Below the pieces are notes generated by a model. The model was given only the letters and a program-made list of their open reading frames with translations, was not told where the DNA came from and did not search any database. The translations under genes and the position numbers were made by a program. A stretch of 64,000 nt of DNA, taken from NCBI RefSeq assembly GCF_905372745.1, contig NZ_CAJPQR010000001.1:62001-126000 (forward strand). The letters run 5' to 3'. Positions 35,106-42,664 of the stretch are shown here, in pieces (position 1 is the first letter of the stretch; each line of letters begins with the position of its first letter). The DNA is from an uncultured Campylobacter sp. GTDB taxonomy: Bacteria; Campylobacterota; Campylobacteria; Campylobacterales; Campylobacteraceae.

Positions 35106-36242
35106 TTGCCTTTTTCTTTAAAATTTAAGAGTAAATTTTTTGAGTGCGCGCAAGAGGGCGAAGCGCTAAAGATAAACCTAAAAAACGACTGGAACTACAA
35201 GCTACCCGCTAAAATTTGGAGGGCTACGCAAAATCTACTTAGCTCGAATAAATTTAGCAAAATCGTCTTAAATTTTAAAGACGTAAAAGAGTTTGACTAC
35301 GCCGCGGCTCTATTTTTAAAAAATACTTTACAAAATGCGCGTAAAAGCTATGAGCTTATAAATTTAACCCCGCACGCGCAAAAGATTTTTGATTCGATAA
35401 ATAGCGAGGTAAATCCCAAAATAAAACAGATCATAAACTCCAAACCGCGCGGAAATCCGCTCTCGCAAATCGGCAAAAATTTAACCACTTTTTTTGCGGG
35501 ATTTTGCGCGTTTTTAAATTTCATGGGTGAGTTTTTGGTCAAATTTAGCAAGATATTCATGCTAAAAAATATCCGCGTGAAGGAAATTTTGGCTTATTTC
35601 GAGGATGCGGGTATAAAATCGGTTTTTATCGTGTGCCTTACCTCTTTTCTTATCGGTATAGTGCTAGCTTATCAGGGTTCAAGCCTGCTTGCAAGTTTTG
35701 GCGCTACGATAATAATCGTCGAGATGATGGGGCTTTTGACTCTGCGCGAGATAGCTCCGCTCATCGCCGCTATCATCGTAGCGGGGCGTCTGGCGTCTAG
35801 CTTTACCGCGCAAATCGGCGTTATGAAAATCACCGAAGAGATCGACGCGATGAAAACGATGGGATTTGATCCGTTTAAATTTCTAGTCCTGCCTCGCGTG
35901 ATAGCTCTCATCGTCGCCATGCCGCTTATCGTGTTTTTAGCCGACGTGGCGGGGATACTAGGCGAGATGGTCGTGATGGAAAACTACCTAAATATCAGCT
36001 TTGATAGCTATCTGGCGAGGTTTGGTCAAGAGGTGGATATCAAACACCTTTACGTCGGGCTTTTTAAGGCTCCGTTTTTTGGCGTCGTGATCGCGTTTAT
36101 CGGCTGCATGAGAGGCTTTCAGATCGGCGGAAACACTCAAAGCGTGGGCACATATACGACCGTAAGCGTTGTAAATGCGATATTTGGCGTGATCATGGTA
36201 GACGCGCTGTTTTCGATTATTTTCACGCAGCTAGGCATATAA
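35106..36242 (+). CDS. mlaE: MlaE-type permease with N-terminal STAS domain
   Basis: The 378-residue protein has a STAS-like domain in residues 1-110 (KIVLNFKDVKEFDYAAALFL is the typical loop region), which in E. coli is the separate protein MlaB, then an MlaE permease with five to six helices from residue 150. The conserved segments EMMGLLTLREIAPLIAAIIVAGR and GFDPFKFLVLPR are present. The TTG start has an AAAGG site ten bases upstream. It should move phospholipids with MlaF and MlaD. In C. jejuni the similar genes are Cj1646-Cj1648 (iam region). Confidence 0.9.
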   Translation: MPFSLKFKSKFFECAQEGEALKINLKNDWNYKLPAKIWRATQNLLSSNKFSKIVLNFKDVKEFDYAAALFLKNTLQNARKSYELINLTPHAQKIFDSINSEVNPKIKQIINSKPRGNPLSQIGKNLTTFFAGFCAFLNFMGEFLVKFSKIFMLKNIRVKEILAYFEDAGIKSVFIVCLTSFLIGIVLAYQGSSLLASFGATIIIVEMMGLLTLREIAPLIAAIIVAGRLASSFTAQIGVMKITEEIDAMKTMGFDPFKFLVLPRVIALIVAMPLIVFLADVAGILGEMVVMENYLNISFDSYLARFGQEVDIKHLYVGLFKAPFFGVVIAFIGCMRGFQIGGNTQSVGTYTTVSVVNAIFGVIMVDALFSIIFTQLGI

Positions 36243-36986
36243 ATGATAATAAAAGCGACTGATTTAACGACGAAATTTGGCGACAGAGTGATCCACGACG
36301 GGCTAAATTTTCACGTAAACGAGGCTGAAATTTACGGGCTACTAGGCGGTAGCGGCACGGGCAAATCGACGCTGATGAAAACGATGATATATCTAAAAGA
36401 GCCAAGCGCCGGCAAAGTCGAGATGCTGGGGCGCGATCTATGGTCGCTAGACGAAGCGGCTAGACAGGAGATGAAGCTCGCTTGCAGCGTGATGTTTCAG
36501 TTCGGCGCACTTTATACCTCGATGAACGTGCTGGAAAATATCTACATCCTACTAAAAGAGTATAGCGGGATGAGTGAGCGCTCTATGCGCGAGATAGCGA
36601 TGTTTTGGCTGCAAAAAGTAGGCCTTAGCGAAAACGTCGCTTTGCAGTACCCAAGCGAGCTAAGCGGAGGTATGAAAAAGCGCGTGGCGATGGCTAGGGC
36701 TCTAGTGCTAAGTCCTAAAATTTTGTTTTTAGACGAGCCAAACTCCGGCCTTGACCCAAGTAGCGCGCGGGCGTTTGACGAGCTGGTGGTGGAGCTACGA
36801 GATACGCTTGGCGTTACGGTCGTGATGGTGACGCACGATATAGACAGTATCTGCACGATTTTAGATAGATTTTTGATACTTCAGGATAAAAAGATAGCCT
36901 TTGAAGGGACTTTTGAGCAGCTGATGCAAATGCCCGAAAATCCGCTCGAAGAGCTTTTAAAAACAAGGAAAAACGGTGGGAAATAA
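36243..36986 (+). CDS. mlaF: MlaF-type ATP-binding subunit
   Basis: ABC ATPase of 247 residues that powers the MlaE permease. Walker A GGSGTGKST (residues 35-43), Q-loop MFQFGALYTSMNV, signature LSGGMKKRVAMARAL, Walker B ILFLDEPNSGLDP and the H-loop VTHD are all intact, and the LDPSSARAFDELV segment fits the MlaF/Ttg2A family. The ATG is directly next to the mlaE stop. The stop overlaps mlaD by 11 bases. Confidence 0.95.
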   Translation: MIIKATDLTTKFGDRVIHDGLNFHVNEAEIYGLLGGSGTGKSTLMKTMIYLKEPSAGKVEMLGRDLWSLDEAARQEMKLACSVMFQFGALYTSMNVLENIYILLKEYSGMSERSMREIAMFWLQKVGLSENVALQYPSELSGGMKKRVAMARALVLSPKILFLDEPNSGLDPSSARAFDELVVELRDTLGVTVVMVTHDIDSICTILDRFLILQDKKIAFEGTFEQLMQMPENPLEELLKTRKNGGK

Positions 36987-37908
36987 AATAAATTATACTT
37001 TGATAGGCCTTTTTTTCGTGCTAGTAGTGAGCGCGCTAGGTATCGCGGCGTGGTGGCTAGGCGGATACGGGAAAAAGGCCGATGATTATAGGTCGTATTT
37101 CATCAAAACCACAAGCTTGCCAAGCGGTATAAAAAGGGACTCCACGGTCAAATTTATCGGCGTAGATGCGGGCACGGTCAAGGATATCCGCTTTGCCGAC
37201 GAAAAAGAGGCGCTCATCGAGCTTGAACTCTCCGTGAGAAAAGACCTGCCTATCAAAAAAGACAGTACCGCTTCTGCCCAGATACAAGGAATAACCGGCA
37301 TCGGCTACCTAAATATCTCTAGAGGAAGCGCAAACAGCCCGCTTTTTAGCAAAAACGAAAAGGCCTACATCGGGCTTGAGGCCGGTTTTTTCGACAAAAT
37401 CGGCGATAGAGCCGAGTATCTAACAAAAAATTTAGAGTCTACCTTTAAAAATATCAATAAATTTTTAAGCGACGAAAACGCGGCTAAATTTTCATCTATC
37501 CTGGCTTCGGTTGATGAAGCCGCGAAAAAGATAAACGCCGGAAATCTCGATATAAACGCGACTATCGCAAACGCAAACGAGGTTTTGGCAAATGCAAATT
37601 TGACGCTAAACGAGCTAAAAAAAGCGCTAAAAAATGCATCCGGCACGCTTGAGTTCGTAAATTCGTTTACGACGAAGGCCGCGGATGCCGCGCAGGCGCT
37701 AAAAAATCTACAAACCGCGATAACAGAAAAGATAAAAAGCGGCGAATACGATGTAAAGGGCGCGCTAAATACGCTTAGTGACGAGACGGAAAGGACGCTG
37801 CTAAGCTTTCAAAAGCTGATTTCTGATTTTAGAAATACTCTTTTTAGACTCGAGGACGACCCGTACGATTTTTTCTTTAAAGACACGCAGAAAAAGGACG
37901 AAAAATGA
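36976..37908 (+). CDS. mlaD: MlaD-type MCE-domain protein
   Basis: A 310-residue membrane-anchored MCE protein. One N-terminal helix (residues 8-28, YTLIGLFFVLVVSALGIAAW) is followed by an MCE domain (about residues 38-115) with the segment SGIKRDSTVKFIGVDAGTV, then a long alpha-helical, alanine/asparagine-rich region to residue 270. MCE proteins form rings that bind lipids between inner and outer membrane. The GTG start overlaps mlaF, indicating coupling. Confidence 0.92.
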   Translation: MGNKINYTLIGLFFVLVVSALGIAAWWLGGYGKKADDYRSYFIKTTSLPSGIKRDSTVKFIGVDAGTVKDIRFADEKEALIELELSVRKDLPIKKDSTASAQIQGITGIGYLNISRGSANSPLFSKNEKAYIGLEAGFFDKIGDRAEYLTKNLESTFKNINKFLSDENAAKFSSILASVDEAAKKINAGNLDINATIANANEVLANANLTLNELKKALKNASGTLEFVNSFTTKAADAAQALKNLQTAITEKIKSGEYDVKGALNTLSDETERTLLSFQKLISDFRNTLFRLEDDPYDFFFKDTQKKDEK

Positions 37909-38468
37909 AAATTTTAAGCACGGTTTTAGCCGCGTCGGCGCTGTTTTTTAGCGGTTGTAGCGTTTTGGCAAAGCCTGCTCCTAGGACGAATTATTTTATG
38001 CTAGGCAGCACGGAGGATAAATTTAAAGAGTGCGCAAACAAGCCCCAAAAAACGGTTTTTATCGAGGAGGTGCGGGTTTTTGGTGCGTATGAGAGCCGCG
38101 AAGTCCTAAAAATAGACGCAAACGGCGAGATCCGTCCGCTAAAAAATATCAAATTTTTAGTGCTCCCAAGCGAGATGGCGAGGCGAAATTTGATCATAGC
38201 CGTGAGCGATCAGTGCGTGTTTAAGCCCTCTTTTAAAAACGCGGACGTCAGCGTGAAGTCAAATTTACTCACACTCCAAATCAAAGATCAAAAAGCGCAA
38301 ATTTCGATGTTGTTTAGCTTTTTTAAAGACGGCAAAGAGCTAAAAAGCGTCGTGTTAAGCTCGCAAAAAGACGCAGGCGCTGACGAGGGCGAAATCGCAA
38401 TGAAGGCGCTAAACGCCGCCTTTAGCGAGGTTACGGATAAATTTTTGCAAGAATTAATCAAATTTTAG
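37905..38468 (+). CDS. ABC-type transport auxiliary lipoprotein (YmbA/PqiC-like)
   Basis: The N-terminus MKILSTVLAASALFFSGC gives a lipobox with Cys18, so this should be a lipoprotein. The remaining 169 residues show the ABC transporter auxiliary lipoprotein pattern (YFMLG near the N-terminus, then an alternating beta region). Such proteins (PqiC, LetB-associated) work with MCE transporters at the outer membrane. It takes the place of MlaA/MlaC, which are missing here. The start overlaps the mlaD stop by four bases. Confidence 0.82.
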   Translation: MKILSTVLAASALFFSGCSVLAKPAPRTNYFMLGSTEDKFKECANKPQKTVFIEEVRVFGAYESREVLKIDANGEIRPLKNIKFLVLPSEMARRNLIIAVSDQCVFKPSFKNADVSVKSNLLTLQIKDQKAQISMLFSFFKDGKELKSVVLSSQKDAGADEGEIAMKALNAAFSEVTDKFLQELIKF

Positions 38469-38477
38469 AGATAATCG
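38460..38477 (+). promoter_or_regulatory. 18-base element before ruvA, identical to 33156-33173
   Basis: AAATTTTAGAGATAATCG overlaps the stop codon of the upstream lipoprotein gene and ends 19 bases before the ruvA ATG. With GATAAT as a -10-like hexamer, it may be a promoter for ruvA-ddl inside the operon. Confidence 0.4.
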
Positions 38478-38496
38478 CAAATTTTAAAGGAAAACG

Positions 38497-39051
38497 ATGA
38501 TAAAAGCGATCGAGGGCATCATAATCAAAAAAGAGCCCGCAAATCTCATCTTAAAAACAGCCGGCGGCGTGAGCTACGGCGTAGCTATCTCGCTTTTCTG
38601 CTCGGCAAAGCTCGAACGAGGCCAGAGCGTGGAGCTAAATATCACGCAAATCATCCGCGAGGATGCGGACTTGCTTTACGGATTTTTAGATAGCAACGAG
38701 CAAAAGATGTTTGAGATGCTGATAAAACTAAGCGGTATCGGCGCGGCGACGGCGATGGCGGTGTGCTCGAGTCTAAATCCGAACGCATTTTTAAACGCGG
38801 TAAAAAGCGGAGACGCTGCGGCGCTGCAAACGGTGCCGGGCATCGGCGCAAAGACGGCTAGACGCATCATCGCCGAACTTAGCGACGCAAAGATGACGAT
38901 GGACGAAAATCTGCCTAGCCATCAGCACGAAGCGATCTTGGCGCTTGAGAGTCTTGGCTTTAAAAGAGAAAAAATAACCAAGGCACTTAGCGAGTGCGAC
39001 GCGCAAAATACGGGCGAACTCATCAAACAAGCCCTAAAAAAACTAGCATAA
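38497..39051 (+). CDS. ruvA: RuvA, Holliday junction branch-migration subunit
   Basis: RuvA binds Holliday junctions and recruits RuvB for branch migration in recombination. The 184-residue protein has an OB-like N-terminal domain, helix-hairpin-helix motifs around residues 70-125 ([13 protein letters not shown] and [12 protein letters not shown]), and a C-terminal UBA-like domain ([20 protein letters not shown]). Length is normal (about 185-200). A short gap with an AAAGGA site separates it from the transporter genes, and ddl follows after 13 bases. Confidence 0.96.
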   Translation: MIKAIEGIIIKKEPANLILKTAGGVSYGVAISLFCSAKLERGQSVELNITQIIREDADLLYGFLDSNEQKMFEMLIKLSGIGAATAMAVCSSLNPNAFLNAVKSGDAAALQTVPGIGAKTARRIIAELSDAKMTMDENLPSHQHEAILALESLGFKREKITKALSECDAQNTGELIKQALKKLA

Positions 39052-39064
39052 AAAAGGAAAAAAT

Positions 39065-40099
39065 ATGAAATTTGCTGTGATATTTGGCGCTAAAAGCTAC
39101 GAACACGAGATCAGTATCGTAAGCGCCATAGCCCTAAAAAAGGTGCTTAAAAACGAGCCTTTGTTTATATTTTGCGATAAATTTAGAGAATTTTACCTGA
39201 TAAACGGCGCCGATATGAAGGCAAATTTCTTTAGCTCTGGCAAGTATAAAAACGCCAAAAAGCTCATTCTTAAGCAGGGCGGATTTTTCGCGGGCGGGTT
39301 GCTCGGCGAGAAAAAGGTCGAAGCGGACGTATTTATAAATTTAGTCCACGGTATGGACGGCGAGGACGGCAAGATCGCGGCGCTGTTAGAGTTTTACGGC
39401 CTTAGCTACATCGGCCCTCGCGTGGAAGCTAGCGCGCTAAGCTACAACAAGGAGTTAACCAAACTACTAGCGCAAAAAGCGGGCGTAAATACCCTAAACT
39501 ACGAGGTTGTAAGCAGAGAAAAGGCGCCTAGCCTGCCGCTACCTGTGATCCTAAAGCCGCTCCGACTAGGAAGCTCGATAGGAGTTAGCGTGATAAAAGA
39601 CGCTAGCGAGCTAGAATACGGCCTAGACGTGGCGTATGAGTTTGATAAAGAGATCCTGGTTGAGCCATTTATAGAGGGTGTCAAGGAGTACAATTTGGCA
39701 GGTTGCAAGGCGGACGGAGAGATCAAATTTTCCATCATCGAAGAGCCAAAAAAGAAGGAATTTCTAGACTACGAGCAAAAATATATGAGCTTTTCAAACG
39801 AGAGTAGGGCGCGCGAGGCCGACATCGGCGCAGAGCTAGCCGCCAAGCTAAAGCAAAGCTTTGAGCGCATCTACAACTGCGGTTTTGACGGGGCGTTGAT
39901 ACGTTGCGACTTTTTCGAGATAAACGGCGAAGTATATCTAAATGAGATCAATCCAAATCCGGGCAGCTTGGCGAATTATCTATTTGAAGATTTTGAGGGG
40001 ACTCTGGAGCAACTCGCCGCAAGCTTGCCCAAAGAACGCGAGATAAATATCGACTATAAATTTATCAACTCCATAACGTCGGCAAAGGGCAAGTTGTAG
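39065..40099 (+). CDS. ddl: D-alanine--D-alanine ligase
   Basis: Ddl joins two D-alanines with ATP for the peptidoglycan pentapeptide. The 344-residue ATP-grasp protein shows [11 protein letters not shown] near the N-terminus, the [17 protein letters not shown]-binding loop, [15 protein letters not shown], and the C-terminal metal-binding EINPNPGS. An AAAAGGAAAAAAT site precedes the ATG. ruvA-ddl order is also found in C. jejuni (Cj0799c-Cj0798c), and murF follows nearby, giving a cell-wall cluster. Confidence 0.95.
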   Translation: MKFAVIFGAKSYEHEISIVSAIALKKVLKNEPLFIFCDKFREFYLINGADMKANFFSSGKYKNAKKLILKQGGFFAGGLLGEKKVEADVFINLVHGMDGEDGKIAALLEFYGLSYIGPRVEASALSYNKELTKLLAQKAGVNTLNYEVVSREKAPSLPLPVILKPLRLGSSIGVSVIKDASELEYGLDVAYEFDKEILVEPFIEGVKEYNLAGCKADGEIKFSIIEEPKKKEFLDYEQKYMSFSNESRAREADIGAELAAKLKQSFERIYNCGFDGALIRCDFFEINGEVYLNEINPNPGSLANYLFEDFEGTLEQLAASLPKEREINIDYKFINSITSAKGKL

Positions 40100-40168
40100 A
40101 AAATATCGAGTCAATTTTGTAGCTCAAAATGTTTATAAGATTTAAGTAGTCGTAAGCCTTTACGGAAG

Positions 40169-40201
40169 TAGGACGCTTTTTATTTTAGACTTAGCGTCCT
40201 A
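40169..40201. other. Inverted repeat between ddl and the second pseudopilin
   Basis: TAGGACGCT (40169-40177) and AGCGTCCTA (40193-40201) form a perfect 9-base hairpin with a T-rich loop. It lies between two convergent genes. No T-run follows on either strand, so it is not a standard terminator, but the position suggests transcript end formation. Confidence 0.5.
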
Positions 40202-40209
40202 AGGATGAC

Positions 40210-40228
40210 GACGGTTTGACAAACCGTC
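40210..40228. terminator. Palindrome after the second pseudopilin, possible bidirectional terminator
   Basis: GACGGTTTG and CAAACCGTC form a perfect 9-base inverted repeat around one base, next to the pseudopilin stop (40235). Folding would give a seven-pair stem. There is no U tract, so termination is only inferred from location between convergent genes. Confidence 0.35.
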
Positions 40229-40234
40229 AGTTTA

Positions 40235-40885
40235 TCAATGAGGATAGAGTATGGAGTCTTCTATCTGGTTTATGAATGGTATCTCATACATATCAAACCC
40301 TGCATCTTTTGATTTATACTTCTTTTCTATTAGCGTCCTTAACTTGTCGCATACCCTGCTGTCTCCGGGCTGTAGCGCTCCTTGTTCGTTGTAGCGCCAG
40401 TTGTTGTTTATGATTACGCCGTATTTATTGGAATTAGACATGTAGCCCACATTTAGTGTCACGCAATATTTTACGAAGTCGCCGTACATAGTGTCAACCA
40501 ATTTTGTCATAAACAGCCAAGGTTTGGATCTGCGTCCGCTGCTGGGTGCAGGATCAAGACCGTTGTCTACGCCGTACTCTACGATAAAATGCGGTCGAGA
40601 TATATCGTAACTTCTATCTGGACTATCGGGGGCAGCTATATTTTTAAATGCAAAGTCGGTCTTACCCGTAGACGCATAATAGTTTTGTACTTCGTCTACC
40701 ACCTGATTTATGTTCGTAAACATCGTAACAGCCAAGGCATCATCTCTACTAGCGTTTATCCTAGGTATAGCTATAGCAGCCAATACGCCTAATATCACTA
40801 TCACAAATATAAGCTCGATCATAGAAAACGCGCGCCTTGCGGTCTTATTGTCTTTACATTTTTTTACTGTATAATATTTGTTCAT
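40235..40885 (-). CDS. Type II pseudopilin / prepilin-like protein, paralogue of 6365-7030
   Basis: A 216-residue pseudopilin with a 19-residue leader (RRAFSMIEL: cleavage between Ala19 and Phe20, Glu24 at +5) and a hydrophobic N-terminal helix LIFVIVILGVLAAIAIP. The soluble domain (about 170 residues) has two cysteines (CVTLNVGY and DSRVCDKL) placed like those in the first pseudopilin. Both copies contain a NI(V/N)xVLDE / INQVVDEVQNYYAxxG segment, so they are paralogues. A GCAGGAG site precedes the ATG. No pilus or secretion genes are nearby. Confidence 0.85.
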   Translation of the reverse strand: MNKYYTVKKCKDNKTARRAFSMIELIFVIVILGVLAAIAIPRINASRDDALAVTMFTNINQVVDEVQNYYASTGKTDFAFKNIAAPDSPDRSYDISRPHFIVEYGVDNGLDPAPSSGRRSKPWLFMTKLVDTMYGDFVKYCVTLNVGYMSNSNKYGVIINNNWRYNEQGALQPGDSRVCDKLRTLIEKKYKSKDAGFDMYEIPFINQIEDSILYPH

Positions 40886-40999
40886 TAATTTCTCCTGCTT
40901 AACTAAAAATCAACCAAATATAATACAATATGCTATTTTAATTTAAGTTTAAAGGATGATACGCTATATTTTACACAAAATTTTACGCAAAGAACATAA

Positions 41000-41230
41000 A
41001 TGACTACTTTTAGCAAAGATGAAATTTACACGGCGACCGAAGTGGTGCGAAATTTTAGCGCCGTTTTAGGCAAGGTCGGCAAGGCGCAGATGAAGCGCGC
41101 GGTGATCGTCAAAAATAATAAATTTGAAGCCGTGCTGCTAAATATGGGCGAATATGAGCGCCTATGCGAGGCTGTCGAGGTTCTTCAAAGCATATATGAG
41201 GCTAAAAAACGAGCCGGAAGCGGCGAATAA
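41000..41230 (+). CDS. Phd/YefM-like antitoxin-family protein
   Basis: The 76-residue product reads like the Phd/YefM antitoxin fold: an N-terminal YTATEVVRNFSAVLGKVG segment (similar to the classic ATEARQNFSxLL-type DNA-binding start), then KRAVIVKNNKFEAVLLNMGEYERL. No toxin of the RelE, Doc or Fic type lies next to it. Its stop codon overlaps the ATG of the alpha/beta hydrolase gene (TAATG), so the two are coupled. The same gene neighbours are expected in C. jejuni (Cj0797c-Cj0795c). A TATAAT at about 40919 may be its promoter. Confidence 0.78.
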   Translation: MTTFSKDEIYTATEVVRNFSAVLGKVGKAQMKRAVIVKNNKFEAVLLNMGEYERLCEAVEVLQSIYEAKKRAGSGE

Positions 41231-42399
41231 TGGCGGTCAAAGAGGTAAAATACGGCGGTAAAATTTACCGCATCAGCTACGAAACCGTAAATCCCGCAAA
41301 CAAGGACGTCGTGCTATTTTTGCACGGCTGGGGCGCGAACAAGGAGATCATGAAAAAGGCTTTCGGCATGTATTTTAAGGACTTTCGGCACGTTTACGTC
41401 GATATGCCGGGCTTTGGCGCGAGCAGTATGCACGGCGCGCTAGCGACGAAAGATTACGCAAAAATCATGAAATCCTTTTTAGACGAACTTGGCGCAAGTC
41501 CCAAAATCATCTTTGGACATAGCTTCGGCGGCAAGGTTGCAACCCTGCTAAATCCCGAATATCTCGCGCTTTTAAGCTCGGCGGGCATCGTAGCTAAAAA
41601 GCCGCTTTGGGTGCGATTTAAGATCGCTTTGTTTAAGTTTTTAAAGCTGTTCGGTCTAGGGTTTTTATACAAATTTTTCGCCACGAAAGACGTAAAAGGC
41701 ATGAGCAAAACGATGTACGAGACCCTAAAAAACGTCGTCGATGAGGACTTTAGCTCTAAATTTGCGGACTTTGGCGGCAAGGCGTTTATATTTTGGGGCG
41801 AGGAGGACAAGGCCACGCCTCTAAAAAGCGGCGAACGCGTAAGTCGCCTCATCAAAAACAGCGAATTTCACGCGCTAAAGGGCGATCATTTTTTCTTTTT
41901 ACTCCACGCGCGCTATATCGACGGCGTCGTGAATGCGGGGCTAAATTTGACGGACTTGGATGATGAAAGCGGCATAGAGAGCGTGAAAATTTTAAGCCAG
42001 AAAAACTATGAAAATTTGAGCGAAGAAGCCTGGCGCGCCGACGAAAACGGCGATCTTAAAAACGCTGCCGAGCAAAATTTGACGGAATCTACCCAAGAGG
42101 CTTTGGAACAAGAGGTCGCCATAAATACAAAAACCGTCTCGCAAAGCAGCCTTTTTGACGAGCAGTCGCAAAGCGGCGGCCTTGTGGATCAAAATCCGCA
42201 GCCTAACGATGTAAGCGACAAAAACTGTCAAGTTTTTAAAGAAAATTTGTTTGACGGGCAAGAAAGCGCGCAAGATAAAGCTGAGCCCAAAAGCAATGTT
42301 TTAAACAGCGACGAGCAAAATCAAATTTTGCAAAAAGATGAGTCGGGCAATCAAAAAAGCCCCAAAAAGCCGGTACAGCAAACGTTTGACTTAAGCTAG
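41230..42399 (+). CDS. Alpha/beta hydrolase with long disordered C-terminal tail
   Basis: The catalytic domain covers about residues 1-235: oxyanion region FLHGWG (30-35), nucleophile elbow GHSFGG with Ser98, acid in FWGEEDKATP (Asp near 199) and His in KGDHFFF. The substrate is unknown. The last 150 residues are unlike any enzyme domain: rich in Gln, Asn, Ser, Glu and Lys, with few aromatic residues, and probably unfolded. It lies between the Phd-like gene and murF, as in C. jejuni Cj0796c. No signal peptide. Confidence 0.85.
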   Translation: MAVKEVKYGGKIYRISYETVNPANKDVVLFLHGWGANKEIMKKAFGMYFKDFRHVYVDMPGFGASSMHGALATKDYAKIMKSFLDELGASPKIIFGHSFGGKVATLLNPEYLALLSSAGIVAKKPLWVRFKIALFKFLKLFGLGFLYKFFATKDVKGMSKTMYETLKNVVDEDFSSKFADFGGKAFIFWGEEDKATPLKSGERVSRLIKNSEFHALKGDHFFFLLHARYIDGVVNAGLNLTDLDDESGIESVKILSQKNYENLSEEAWRADENGDLKNAAEQNLTESTQEALEQEVAINTKTVSQSSLFDEQSQSGGLVDQNPQPNDVSDKNCQVFKENLFDGQESAQDKAEPKSNVLNSDEQNQILQKDESGNQKSPKKPVQQTFDLS

Positions 42400-42664
42400 C
42401 GCACTTAGATATCAGCATTAAATTTATGCGGGTTTGGCAGGCCTGCATCAAATTTACGAGCTAAATTTAAGCCCAAAATCTGTAAAATCTCAGCTGATAA
42501 ATTTGCATTTTGCGGCGCAAAAATAAAGCAGGGCGGCTAAATTTGGCTCTCAAATTTAACAAAAAACTATCAAAATTTACGCCAAATCTGCAAAAAAAAC
42601 TGCAAAATGTCAAATTTGGCAAAAGCGGCAGGGAAAGCCCGCCCAAACGAACCTAGGAGAAAAA

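Noticed and set aside
41000..42399. Classic toxin-antitoxin pair
   Set aside because: The neighbour is an alpha/beta hydrolase with an intact catalytic triad, not a known toxin family, so a standard pair is not claimed.
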